A stretch of DNA of 8,752 bases, from assembly GCA_023392135.1 (NCBI GenBank), contig JAEVZQ010000345.1:1-8752 (forward strand), in the 5' to 3' direction. Numbering within the stretch: position 1 is the stretch's first letter; every line of letters starts with the position of its first letter. Source of the stretch: Pseudomonadota bacterium (GTDB lineage Bacteria > Pseudomonadota > Alphaproteobacteria > Rhizobiales > Hyphomicrobiaceae). Below the pieces are notes generated by a model that was not told the origin of the DNA, did not search any database, and saw only the letters and a list, made by a program, of their open reading frames with translations. A program made the position numbers and the translations under genes. Of this stretch, positions 1 through 6,881 are shown piece after piece.

Positions 1-2
1 AC

Positions 3-275
3 GCTCACGGCATCCCGTGGCGGCCGGCCTGGTCCAATCTCTGGCCGCAGGTCATCTTCGGCGCACTTGTTTGCGGTGCCCTGGCGGCAATCTCTCCCGC
101 CGCACTGCTCTGGAGCCTGCCACTCACTGCGGGCTACCTGTTGGCGGTCCCGTTTGCTGTGTCGACGGCCAACCCCGGGCTGGGCCGACTGCTCAAGGCG
201 TCCGGCATCTGCGGCATCCCCGAAGATTTCACCCCGCCGCCGGAAGTCCAAGCTGTGCAGAACCGGGGCGCATGA
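3..275 (+). CDS. mdoH: C-terminal end of glucan glucosyltransferase, MdoH/OpgH-like (5' partial)
   Basis: The gene enters from the left edge; 90 codons and a TGA stop are visible. MdoH is an inner-membrane, UDP-glucose-dependent glucosyltransferase that makes the backbone of osmoregulated periplasmic glucans. The visible part has two hydrophobic segments separated by a short polar turn (roughly visible residues 16-32 and 34-52). A soluble tail follows that contains NPGLGRLLKASG and then GIPEDFTPPPEV. This tail resembles the family's C-terminus, with an 'IPEE..PPE' motif after the last helix. The catalytic GT2 domain lies outside the window, so the identity rests only on the tail and the membrane topology; another multi-pass glycosyltransferase is possible. 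The stop codon overlaps the next start (ATGA), which suggests one transcript and translational coupling with the methyltransferase gene. Confidence 0.6.
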   Translation, partial: AHGIPWRPAWSNLWPQVIFGALVCGALAAISPAALLWSLPLTAGYLLAVPFAVSTANPGLGRLLKASGICGIPEDFTPPPEVQAVQNRGA

Positions 276-1045
276 CCATTCTGGAGGAACGCCTGACGGC
301 GCTGAAGCGCGATCCGCGATTCGCAGCACTGAGAAGATCGCTCGACGTCTATTACGGCGCCGTTGCGCGGAACGCAGCCATGGATTCGCTCTATGGCAGG
401 TTCGTCGGTCGCGGTGATCTCGCCTTCGATATCGGCAGTCATGTCGGTGACCGCATCGGGGCCTTCCGGCGCCTCGGAGCGCGCGTCGTTGCGGTCGAGC
501 CGCAGCCCGACTGCGCGTCCGTCATCCGATCCCTGTACGGCGATGATCCTGGTGTCAGGCTTGTGGAGGCGGCCTGCGGGCGGAAGCCCGGGCGCACTCT
601 TCTGCACGTGAACACTGCCAACCCCACTGTCACAACGGCCTCGGCGGATTTCATCGCCGCGGCGGAAGGTGCGGGCGGATGGGAGGGGCAAGTCTGGGAC
701 GGGCAAGTGGAGGTCGAGGTGACGAGCCTCGACGATCTCAGCCGCGCGTTCGGACAGCCGCAGTTCGTCAAGATCGACGTCGAAGGTTTCGAGGCCGAGG
801 TGCTGGCGGGCCTCAGCTCCGCTCTCCCTGCGCTTTCGTTCGAGTTCACCACCATCCAGCGCGATGTCGCCCTAGGCTGCACTGACCGGCTGCAGGATTT
901 GGGGTCCTATCGGTTCAATGCCGCACTGGGCGAGACGCACATGCTGCGGTTCGACGAGTGGGTCGGCGGACAAGAGATCAAGACTTTCCTCCAATCGCTT
1001 CCACACGAGGCCAACTCTGGCGACATATATGCATTACGTTCCTGA
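272..1045 (+). CDS. FkbM family SAM-dependent methyltransferase
   Basis: A protein of 257 residues. The reading frame is open further upstream to about base 17, but the ATG at 272 is preferred. It overlaps the previous stop as ATGA, and the upstream part is the shadow of the membrane protein gene. The class I methyltransferase fold is visible. Motif I, binding S-adenosylmethionine, is DIGSHVGD at about residues 54-61. The second-strand acidic residue lies in VAVEPQ at about 74-79. The FkbM signature VKIDVEGFEAEVLAG lies at about 168-182. No signal peptide or membrane segment is seen, so it should be cytoplasmic. FkbM proteins O-methylate polyketides, sugars or other small molecules; the substrate cannot be told from sequence. 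Its place after a glucan glucosyltransferase gene makes a cell-surface glycan a reasonable but unproven target. No strong Shine-Dalgarno site precedes it, in keeping with coupled translation. Confidence 0.85.
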   Translation: MTILEERLTALKRDPRFAALRRSLDVYYGAVARNAAMDSLYGRFVGRGDLAFDIGSHVGDRIGAFRRLGARVVAVEPQPDCASVIRSLYGDDPGVRLVEAACGRKPGRTLLHVNTANPTVTTASADFIAAAEGAGGWEGQVWDGQVEVEVTSLDDLSRAFGQPQFVKIDVEGFEAEVLAGLSSALPALSFEFTTIQRDVALGCTDRLQDLGSYRFNAALGETHMLRFDEWVGGQEIKTFLQSLPHEANSGDIYALRS

Positions 1046-2069
1046 CTGCCGGCGAGCATTTGCGCTCGCCATCGCCTTTATCCTCGCAACTGCCACCAGC
1101 CCCGCGATGTCCCAGCCCCCCAATCCCGTCCGCCCGGAGCCGGTGCCTGTCGAGGTCACGAACGGCAGCGAGCCGGTGCTCTGCGCCGAGAAGGACAACG
1201 TCAGCATCGCGTTCACATCGCCTCGGGTGCGCAGCTTCCGGATCGAGGCAGCGCATCCGGTCTACATGTCGACCCTGCAGCGTGACAGCTTCGAGCCCGA
1301 CTGGACGGACTGCGATATGTCAGGCGATCCCGTGTTTGCGGCACCCGTTCCGCCGCGCCGGGTGACGATCTACGAGGAGATCGACTTCTGGCTGGTCGGG
1401 CTGACGTTCCCGACGTTCTGGCGGCCGGCGACGGCCACTGTCCGGGTGGGGGATCGCGTCGAGCACGGAATTCACCTCTTGCAGCTCTGGATGATCCGGC
1501 CGATGGGCGGCGAGGAAGTCCTCGTCGTCTACCCGCAGGACGGCTACTGGCGCATTCGCCCGAAAACGCCTTCGGGGGTGGACACGACCGTGTTCGGCTC
1601 CTCCTTCCTGATCGGTCCAGTCGAGGAGGATGGCCGGCCAGTGGTGCGCCTGAATGAGATCGCGTTCGATCCGGCGAGAAAATCCTTCACGCTCGCGTTC
1701 GAGCGGGGTGGCTTGGCGACGGTACAGATCGTCGAAACGGATCAGAACCGGCACGCGCTGCACGTCGCCTTCGACAAGCCGATCGAGGGCCGGCCGTTCG
1801 CCGCGATGCGCTCGATGTACATCACGGAGTTCAACAACGACGCGGCGCGCATCGCGCTGCGTGAGCCGGATGCGAAAGGCTGGCGCGAGGAGCCGATCAT
1901 GTCCTTCGGTAGTGCAAAAGCGACAGACATCTGGCTGGGCCGGCTCACGCCGTCGCGTCACAATACCAGCTCACCAGACATGATCTTCAACAGCTTCTCC
2001 GAAACGACGAAGCCGCGCCTTCGCCGCAACGAGCCTCCGCCTGAGGTGAAGGGGAAGACCAAGAAGTAG
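1029..2069 (+). CDS. Secreted protein of unknown function
   Basis: A protein of 346 residues that I do not recognise. The frame is open from 918, but the ATG at 1029 is chosen because it gives a classical signal peptide: charged start, hydrophobic stretch at about 9-22, and likely cleavage after Ala-Met-Ser near residue 28. Upstream starts lie within the methyltransferase gene and give no export signal. The start overlaps the methyltransferase end by 17 bases and has no clear ribosome site, so translation is probably coupled. After the signal comes a proline-rich stretch (about 30-40). Next is a mixed segment with beta-strand-like alternation and two Cys (in VLCAEKDN and in WTDCDMSG) that could form a periplasmic disulfide. 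The tail is basic (last residues KGKTKK). No enzyme motif, haem site or membrane anchor is visible. It is the last gene before the convergent sox arm, so a role in sulfur oxidation is not implied. Confidence 0.75.
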   Translation: MHYVPDCRRAFALAIAFILATATSPAMSQPPNPVRPEPVPVEVTNGSEPVLCAEKDNVSIAFTSPRVRSFRIEAAHPVYMSTLQRDSFEPDWTDCDMSGDPVFAAPVPPRRVTIYEEIDFWLVGLTFPTFWRPATATVRVGDRVEHGIHLLQLWMIRPMGGEEVLVVYPQDGYWRIRPKTPSGVDTTVFGSSFLIGPVEEDGRPVVRLNEIAFDPARKSFTLAFERGGLATVQIVETDQNRHALHVAFDKPIEGRPFAAMRSMYITEFNNDAARIALREPDAKGWREEPIMSFGSAKATDIWLGRLTPSRHNTSSPDMIFNSFSETTKPRLRRNEPPPEVKGKTKK

Positions 2070-2154
2070 CGCGGCACGTCATTGCAGCAGCCTGCGGTCC
2101 GCGGGTCGGCGGTGCGACGGCCCATTTACCGACTGTCGGCGCCCACCCAACCTG

Positions 2155-2811
2155 TCAATCGACTCGAGGGGATGTCTTGCTTTCCGGGGTCACGTCGAGC
2201 AGTCGTGCGCGGCTCAATATCTCGACCGTTGCTTTGCAGTCCTTCATGCAGGGATCGACATTCCAGAACTGCTTCTCCGTCGTTTCGCGGTCGTCATCGT
2301 AAAAGGTGTCCGCGTTGGGCATTTTGACCGACGCGAGGTTTGCCTGACTCAGCGCGAATTCCGGGTCCTTCGTGATGTCGTTGAGGTAGAGGATGTAGGC
2401 TGTCAGCGCATAAATCTCGTCAGGCGACAGCGACTGGGCGTTGCCGAACGGCATGGCCCGGCGGACGTAGTCGAAAACGGTCGTCGCATAGGGCCAGAAC
2501 GAGCCGACGGTCTTGTCCGGACGATCGTTCTCGAGCGAGTCACGCCCGCCGGCCAGAGCCGGCCAGCGATCGATGCCCTCGCCGAACTCGCCGTGACAGG
2601 CCGCGCAGTAGGACTGGAAGATCTCTTCTCCTTCGGCGACGCTTCCCTGGCCTGCGGGCAACCCCTGGCCATCAGGACGCACGTCGATGTCCCAGCCGGC
2701 GATCTCCTCGGGCGTCGCCTCGCGGCCCAGCCCGAATTTGCCGCCGTATGCTGGGGACGCGGCAGCCGCGGCCAGGGTCAGCGCGAGAACGAGACTAGGT
2801 AATTTCGACAT
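2155..2811 (-). CDS. soxD: Sulfane dehydrogenase cytochrome subunit SoxD, short single-haem form
   Basis: A 218-residue periplasmic c-type cytochrome, the electron-accepting partner of SoxC in the complex that oxidises SoxY-bound sulfane sulfur. A Sec signal covers about residues 1-22 (cut near AYG). The single haem site is C69-A-A-C-H73, and the likely axial Met is M120 in RRAMPFG. The C-terminal part carries C188-M-K-D-C192 within a WNVDPCMKDCKATVEI stretch that resembles the end of the SoxD first domain. Paracoccus SoxD, as I recall it, is about 380 residues with two haems; here the second haem domain is absent. The stop codon is clean and no haem motif lies between it and the neighbouring gene, so this looks like a natural short form rather than a frameshift. 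The start lies inside the end of soxC (17-base overlap), with GGAG nine bases upstream. It is the last gene of the soxYZBCD arm. Confidence 0.9.
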   Translation of the reverse strand: MSKLPSLVLALTLAAAAASPAYGGKFGLGREATPEEIAGWDIDVRPDGQGLPAGQGSVAEGEEIFQSYCAACHGEFGEGIDRWPALAGGRDSLENDRPDKTVGSFWPYATTVFDYVRRAMPFGNAQSLSPDEIYALTAYILYLNDITKDPEFALSQANLASVKMPNADTFYDDDRETTEKQFWNVDPCMKDCKATVEILSRARLLDVTPESKTSPRVD

Positions 2812-4099
2812 TCTCAGTCACTCCATCGGCACGCACGAGCCAGGTCTGGATGCCGTTGTTGTGGTAAATGGAGTTCACGCCCCGCACCTTGCGGAGCTCG
2901 GCCTTGGTCGGTTGCACGTAGCCCGTGGAATCCATCGCCCGCGACTGGATCAGCAGCTCCTCGCCCTGCCAGTCGAACTCCACGTAGAAGCGGGTGAGAG
3001 AAGCCTCAAGGATGGGTCCGTCGATGCGCGCGGTACGCCAGTTGCGGCCGCCATCGAGTGAGACGTCCACCCGGGTGATGGGGCCGCGGCCCGACCAGGC
3101 GAGACCGGAGAGCACGTTCTGGCCCTTGTGGCTCAGTGGCGCCTGCGGGCTGGGATTGGTCACGACGGACTTGGCATCCATGAAGTACGTGAAGCGGCGC
3201 GAGCGCCCGTCGGCCAGCAGATCGGTGTATTTCGAGGTCTCCTCGCGGGTGTGCCAGGGCTGGTCGCCGACCTCGATGCGGCGCAGCCATTTGACCCAGA
3301 GATTGCCCTCCCAGCCGGGAACGACGGCCCGCAGCGGATAGCCCTGCTCCTCCCGCAGCGCCTCGCCATTCATTTTGCAGGCGATCAGGGTGTCTTTGAG
3401 GGCCTTCTCGATCGGCAGCGAGCGCGTCATGCCGGCGCTGTCGGCACCTTCGAGCAGCAGCCATTTGGCATTCGGCTTGAGTCCGGCCTCGTCCAGGAGA
3501 AGCTTCAGCGACACGCCGGTGTACATGACGTTGTGCACCATGCCGTGCGTAAACTGACAGCCGTTGAGCTGGGCCCCGCGCCACTCCATGCCCGAGTTGG
3601 CTGCGCACTCGAGGAAATGGATGCGATTCACGCGCGGAAAGCGCTTGATGTCCTCCATCGTGAAGATGAGCGGCTTGTCCACCAGCCCATGGATCATCAG
3701 GCGATGCTCGAGCGGGTTGATCTCGGCGCGGCCGCCGTGATGGCGCTCGAAGCATAGCCCGTTCGGCGTGATGATGCCGTCGAGCTCGTGAAGCGGCGTG
3801 AAATTCACCGAGCTTTCGCGCGAGCCGGTAAGCCACTGCACGTCGCGGCGCGCCACATGCGCCTCGTGCTTGGAGGGCATGCCATAGGGGCGCGCATCGA
3901 CGCCGTCTCCCAGAACTTTCGACCAGTCGGGTACATTTGGCGGCAGGTTTTCGGGATTGGCCGCGATCGAGCCCGTAACGTCCTTGGCGTAGGCCCTTCG
4001 AGCCCCTGCTGCGCCGATTCCCGCCACTGCAGCCGTCATGAGTTGACGCCTGCTCAGGCGAAGGCCCTGCGGGCCATTCGCAGTCGCTTCCTCCGTCAT
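2795..4099 (-). CDS. soxC: Sulfane dehydrogenase molybdopterin subunit SoxC
   Basis: A 434-residue enzyme of the sulfite oxidase/sulfane dehydrogenase family. With SoxD it removes six electrons from SoxY-bound persulfide sulfur, giving a sulfonate. A twin-arginine signal (S16-R-R-Q-L-M21, then an Ala-rich core ending AYA near 38) implies export already folded with its molybdenum cofactor. The Mo ligand is very likely C165 in HFLECAANSG. Other family hallmarks are NGLCFERHHGG (about 113-123), VVPGWEGNLWVKWLRRIEV (about 259-277), and a C-terminal dimerisation domain with VDVSLDGGRNW (about 344-354). Length fits the family. AAGGAG lies seven bases before the ATG. It starts 26 bases after the soxB stop and overlaps soxD by 17 bases, as expected for two subunits made together. 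A sulfite dehydrogenase (SorA) is the alternative, but the adjacent SoxD and SoxB argue against it. Confidence 0.95.
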   Translation of the reverse strand: MTEEATANGPQGLRLSRRQLMTAAVAGIGAAGARRAYAKDVTGSIAANPENLPPNVPDWSKVLGDGVDARPYGMPSKHEAHVARRDVQWLTGSRESSVNFTPLHELDGIITPNGLCFERHHGGRAEINPLEHRLMIHGLVDKPLIFTMEDIKRFPRVNRIHFLECAANSGMEWRGAQLNGCQFTHGMVHNVMYTGVSLKLLLDEAGLKPNAKWLLLEGADSAGMTRSLPIEKALKDTLIACKMNGEALREEQGYPLRAVVPGWEGNLWVKWLRRIEVGDQPWHTREETSKYTDLLADGRSRRFTYFMDAKSVVTNPSPQAPLSHKGQNVLSGLAWSGRGPITRVDVSLDGGRNWRTARIDGPILEASLTRFYVEFDWQGEELLIQSRAMDSTGYVQPTKAELRKVRGVNSIYHNNGIQTWLVRADGVTENVEIT

Positions 4100-4125
4100 G
4101 TCACAGCTCCTTGCGGGTGCAGCGC

Positions 4126-5817
4126 TCAGGCCCCGACCACTTTGACGCTGGCGTTCGGCTTCAGGTCGATGATCTTCTGCCCGGAGATGTACCTGGAAAC
4201 CACTTCCCAGATCGGTGGCCCCTCGGTCCCCTCGTTGACGCTCGCCCAGCCCGCGACCACGTACTCGCGGGCCGCGTCGATCGGCTCGCCGCTCCTGAGC
4301 AGCGTAAGATCGGAAATGCGGCTTCCGGCGTCGCCGCCAACATCGATCGTGAATGCCAGTCCGCCGGTGCGCACCATGTCGCCGCCCTGCTGGTAATAGG
4401 GGTCGGGGTTGAAGATGTTGTCCGCAACATCCTCCAGCACCTGCTTGAGGCGGGCGCCCGTCATCATCGTGCGATAGCAGGCCGGGTAGGTGAGGGCGCA
4501 GGCGTTGGTCACATCCTCGAAGGTGATGTCCTGGCCCGGCAGCAGGCTCGCGCCCCAGCGGACACCCGGTGAGAGCGCGATTTCGGCGTCGCGTTCGGCC
4601 AGCATGGCTTCGCAGAAGAGATCGTCGAGCGTGCCGGCGAAGGTGCCGCGCCGGTAGAGCAGGCCGTTCGTCCGGCCGAGGACACGAGCGAGATCCTCGG
4701 CGACGGGAGCGCGGTGTTTGGAAATCAACGCCGCCATTTCCGGATCGGGCCTGATCACGTCGGAGAAAATCGGGATCAGCTTGAACCGGAAGTCCTTGAC
4801 CTCCTTTTCCCGAACGTCGAGGTCGAGCCGCGCCACGAACTTCCCGTGCGAGCCGGGGGCGACGAGCAGCGTGCGGCCGACCTTGATTGCCTCAGGCAGC
4901 GCATCGTGCGTATGGGATGTCAGGATGACGTCGACCCCTTGGAGCTTGCCCGCCAGTTTGCGGTCTAGGTCGAAACCGTTGTGCGACAGCAGGACGACGA
5001 GATCGGCGCCCTCGGCACGCGCGGCATCGATCTGCTCCTGCAGGTCCGACTCCCGGATGCCGAACGTCCACTTCGGGATCATCCAGCGCGGGTTGGCAAT
5101 GGGCGTAAAGGGAAAGGCTTGACCGATGACGGCGATCTTGACGCCGCCGCGCTCGAACAGGCTATAGGCTTTGAATACCGGGTCCTCGAAGTCGGTGTCC
5201 CGGATGTTCTGCGCCAGCAGGGGAAACGGGAGCTTTTCCGTGATCTCCCTGACCCGCTCCTCGCCGAGCGTGAACTCCCAGTGGGCCGTCGTCGCATCGG
5301 GCGCGATGAGGGTCATGGCGTCGACCATGTCCTGCGCTTCCGTTTTCAGCGACGTCCAGCTCCCTGTCAGCGTATCGCCACCATCGAGGACGAGCGTGCG
5401 ATCCGGCCGCTCCGCGCGGATCGCCTTGACGACCGTCGCAATGCGATCGAGGCCGCCCATTCGGCCGTACTTGCGGGCAAGCTCGACGAATCCCTCGGGG
5501 CTGAAGGCGTAGGCCTCGGGGGAGCCGGTGGTCAGCCCGAACTCCTTCAGGAGATCGTTGCCGGTGAGGTGGGGAACGCGCCCCCGTGCCTCGCCCGCTC
5601 CGATATTCACCGACGGCTCCCGGAACCAGACCGGAACGAGCTGCGCGTGCAGATCCGCCATGTGGACGAGTGTGACGTTGCCGAGCTCCCGGAAGCCCAA
5701 CAGCTCATCCTGGCTCAGCTTGCCCTGCGCGAAGGCGCGGCCAAGCGAGCCCATGGAGCCGCCAACCGACGCCGATGCGATCAGCGCCGCCTGCAAGAGC
5801 TCGCGCCTCGAGATCAT
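4126..5817 (-). CDS. soxB: Thiosulfohydrolase SoxB
   Basis: A 563-residue periplasmic dimanganese hydrolase of the 5'-nucleotidase/metallophosphatase superfamily. It cleaves the terminal sulfonate from S-sulfonated SoxY and releases sulfate. A twin-arginine signal (S3-R-R-E-L-L8, cleavage near AFA/Q at 30) fits export in folded form. Metal-site motifs run in the expected order: MADLHAQL (D55, H57), VLDGGDTLTGS (D148), AHWEFTLG (H179-E181), LLSHNGFDLD (H279) and TSHTHDALPE (H302, H304). Ligand assignment is by analogy with the superfamily. The C-terminal substrate domain has the SoxB signature PDPYYQQGGDMVRTGGL at about 471-487. Three Cys are present (402, 440, 446); 440 and 446 flank TYP in the stretch NACALTYPACYR. 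The gene sits 38 bases after soxZ and 26 before soxC, with GAGGT six bases before the ATG. Confidence 0.96.
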   Translation of the reverse strand: MISRRELLQAALIASASVGGSMGSLGRAFAQGKLSQDELLGFRELGNVTLVHMADLHAQLVPVWFREPSVNIGAGEARGRVPHLTGNDLLKEFGLTTGSPEAYAFSPEGFVELARKYGRMGGLDRIATVVKAIRAERPDRTLVLDGGDTLTGSWTSLKTEAQDMVDAMTLIAPDATTAHWEFTLGEERVREITEKLPFPLLAQNIRDTDFEDPVFKAYSLFERGGVKIAVIGQAFPFTPIANPRWMIPKWTFGIRESDLQEQIDAARAEGADLVVLLSHNGFDLDRKLAGKLQGVDVILTSHTHDALPEAIKVGRTLLVAPGSHGKFVARLDLDVREKEVKDFRFKLIPIFSDVIRPDPEMAALISKHRAPVAEDLARVLGRTNGLLYRRGTFAGTLDDLFCEAMLAERDAEIALSPGVRWGASLLPGQDITFEDVTNACALTYPACYRTMMTGARLKQVLEDVADNIFNPDPYYQQGGDMVRTGGLAFTIDVGGDAGSRISDLTLLRSGEPIDAAREYVVAGWASVNEGTEGPPIWEVVSRYISGQKIIDLKPNASVKVVGA

Positions 5818-5855
5818 GCCGTTACCTCACTGTCGGTATTCGCAAAGAAAGTCGG

Positions 5856-6182
5856 TCAGCCGACCGTCACCTTTTGCTCATGCTTGGAGATGGTGCCGTC
5901 GTCGTCGAGCCACGTGAACTCGAACGTCCCCGTCTCCGGAACTCTGACGGAAAAGGCAAGGTACGGGTTCGCCGAGATCGCTGGATGCCAGTCGCTGTGG
6001 AAGACTTCCTTGCCGTTGAACTTGGCCGTGAACGTCTTGATGATCTTCCGCGGAATCGGCTTGCCTTGTGCATCCTTGCGCTGACCGGTCTCCATCTCGT
6101 GCGAAATGAGGGTTTTTACCTCGATGACCTCGCCGGCCTTGGCCTTGCTCGGCATACGCACGCGGGGTGTTGATTTTGCCAT
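5856..6182 (-). CDS. soxZ: Thiosulfate oxidation carrier subunit SoxZ
   Basis: A 108-residue immunoglobulin-like subunit that pairs with SoxY in the SoxYZ sulfur carrier. The family hallmark ISHEMETGQRKDAQGKPIPR covers about residues 26-45, and the C-terminus reads WLDDDGTISKHEQKVTVG. It has no Cys and no signal peptide. This is normal for SoxZ, which is thought to be exported together with Tat-targeted SoxY. Length is typical. A strong GGAGGAG site lies five bases before the ATG. It is separated from soxY by 93 bases holding a long stem-loop (separate entry), which could adjust SoxZ output relative to SoxY. soxB follows 38 bases later. Confidence 0.95.
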   Translation of the reverse strand: MAKSTPRVRMPSKAKAGEVIEVKTLISHEMETGQRKDAQGKPIPRKIIKTFTAKFNGKEVFHSDWHPAISANPYLAFSVRVPETGTFEFTWLDDDGTISKHEQKVTVG

Positions 6183-6215
6183 GACGTCTCCTCCGAATTC
6201 TCGCTTTGAAGCACT

Positions 6216-6278
6216 TAGTGTCCCGATTCCGAAATCCGCCCTCCGTCAGGTCCGACGAATTTCTCGATCGCCACACTA
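6216..6278 (-). promoter_or_regulatory. Long stem-loop between soxY and soxZ in the transcript
   Basis: Read on the coding (-) strand, TAGTGT (whose first three bases are the soxY stop) pairs with ACACTA 51 bases further on. Moving inward, CGAT pairs with ATCG. Ten more pairs then form between GAAATTCGTC and GGCGGATTTC, two of them G-U. The interior loops are small and symmetric (2x2 and 3x3), and the apical loop is 13 bases. About 20 pairs form in all. The G-U pairs work only in the sense transcript, not in its complement, which points to an RNA structure. It ends about 20 bases before the soxZ ribosome site. No U-tract follows, so it is not a classic intrinsic terminator; it could be an mRNA-processing or stabilising element or a partial attenuator. 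Pairing was found by eye without an energy calculation. Confidence 0.5.
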
Positions 6279-6740
6279 GCCGCCGCAGCCGCCGATGGTG
6301 ACTTTTACCTCCTGCTTTGCAGCATGGAGGGTGCCGTCGGCCATCTCGGCAACCGCAACGATATTCTGCGTTCCGGCGAGGCGGAGGCGGAATTGCGCAG
6401 CAGCCTTCGGCATCTGGGGTGTGAAGAAGAACGAGGCGACGCCGGGGTTCGGATTGCCATCGGCGAAAATGTGAACCGCCTTGACATGATCGCTCTCGGT
6501 CATCGGACTCTCGACCTCGAACTTGAGCGGAACGACCTGACCGTTCTCTGCGATGCTCGGAAGGTCGAGCTTGATCTTCCCTTCATTCCGCGGCTTGTCG
6601 CCGTAGAGTTTCTCGAGCTCGGCTTCGACCTGCTCCGGTTTCGCCATGGCCAGCCGTGGCGCCATCACCAGGGCGGCCGCGCCGGCCCCGGCCGCAATCA
6701 GCATGCTGCGACGGCTGAGCTCTTTGTAAGGTTGTTCCAT
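6276..6740 (-). CDS. soxY: Thiosulfate oxidation carrier protein SoxY
   Basis: A 154-residue sulfur carrier whose C-terminal swinging arm holds substrate during the whole Sox cycle. The last residues are VTIGGCGG, and C152, the only Cys in the protein, is the attachment site. A twin-arginine signal (S9-R-R-S-M-L14, then an Ala-rich core with cleavage near AMA/K at 33) should carry SoxY, and SoxZ with it, to the periplasm. The rest is a beta-sandwich domain with the typical FEVESPMTESDHVKAVHIFAD stretch (about 74-94, including VESPM). GGGAGGA lies five bases before the ATG. It is the first gene of the leftward arm and faces soxA across a 155-base control region. Confidence 0.96.
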   Translation of the reverse strand: MEQPYKELSRRSMLIAAGAGAAALVMAPRLAMAKPEQVEAELEKLYGDKPRNEGKIKLDLPSIAENGQVVPLKFEVESPMTESDHVKAVHIFADGNPNPGVASFFFTPQMPKAAAQFRLRLAGTQNIVAVAEMADGTLHAAKQEVKVTIGGCGG

Positions 6741-6760
6741 AAACTTCCTCCCGATCGGAA

Positions 6761-6770
6761 AGCACGTGCT
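6761..6770. promoter_or_regulatory. Palindrome AGCACGTGCT near the soxY start
   Basis: A perfect ten-base palindrome 20 bases upstream of soxY, downstream of its candidate -10 box. It would lie at or just past the transcription start, a typical repressor position. It is followed, three bases nearer soxY, by the palindrome CCGATCGG (6751-6758), which abuts the ribosome site. No known operator is recognised. Confidence 0.3.
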
Positions 6771-6780
6771 GCCCGCACCT

Positions 6781-6808
6781 ATTATCTTGTCACACTATGA
6801 TATCAAAA
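6781..6808 (-). promoter_or_regulatory. Candidate promoter for soxYZBCD
   Basis: On the - strand GATAAT (6781-6786) matches five of six bases of a -10 box. The best -35 at normal spacing (TTTTGA, 6803-6808) is weak. A better hexamer, TTGATA (6801-6806), would leave only 14 bases. If real, its -10 abuts the -35 of the opposite promoter, so the two arms would compete or be controlled by one site. Confidence 0.3.
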
Positions 6809-6814
6809 TGTAAA
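6787..6814 (+). promoter_or_regulatory. Candidate promoter for soxAX-soxS
   Basis: TTGTCA (6787-6792) resembles a -35 box. TGTAAA (6809-6814) is a four-of-six match to a -10 box, with a 16-base spacer. Transcription would start near 6821 and give a leader of about 75 bases before soxA. The palindrome TGATATCA sits within the spacer, where a bound repressor would block RNA polymerase. The match is modest and alphaproteobacterial promoters vary, so this is a candidate only. Confidence 0.35.
6798..6805. promoter_or_regulatory. Palindrome TGATATCA, possible operator core
   Basis: A perfect eight-base palindrome in the centre of the divergent region, lying between the elements of both candidate promoters. 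Eight-base palindromes also occur by chance, and the flanks extend the symmetry poorly. Its position is the main argument for it being an operator. Confidence 0.25.
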
Positions 6815-6867
6815 GTGCTCAAGGGCTGTTGCGTGGCATCCCAAATCGCCTGCAATTTAGATCAGAT

Positions 6868-6881
6868 CCGGCACCAGCCGG
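6868..6881 (+). repeat. Small inverted repeat in the soxA leader
   Basis: CCGGC, a four-base loop, then GCCGG. It ends four bases before the GGGAGG ribosome site of soxA (6885-6890). In the transcript it would form a five-pair GC-rich hairpin next to the ribosome site and could slightly affect initiation. It is short enough to be chance in GC-rich DNA. Confidence 0.3.

Noticed and set aside
17..271. Longer N-terminus for the FkbM methyltransferase
   Set aside because: This stretch encodes the glucosyltransferase tail in another frame. The ATG at 272 overlaps that gene's stop in the common ATGA form and fits the family's domain boundary.
918..1028. Upstream start for the secreted protein
   Set aside because: It would overlap the methyltransferase by more than 120 bases and bury the signal peptide inside the chain; the ATG at 1029 gives a proper export signal.
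2070..2154. Bidirectional terminator between the convergent genes
   Set aside because: Only short stems are present (for example CCGA-CTG-TCGG near 2129), with no adjoining T- or A-tract, so I do not call one.
2795..2811. soxC/soxD overlap as a frameshift
   Set aside because: Both proteins have complete family ends, and soxD has its own ribosome site and signal peptide; a 17-base overlap is ordinary translational coupling.
4981..6084. Open frame of 367 codons on the + strand
   Set aside because: It runs antisense to soxB and soxZ, whose families are certain. Its composition (Arg/Leu/Asp-rich, no motif) is typical of a high-GC shadow frame.
6194..6240. Palindromes GAATTC and GATTCCGAAATC between soxY and soxZ as an operator
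   Set aside because: They are short or imperfect, lie inside the transcript, and the second is already part of the long stem-loop arm.
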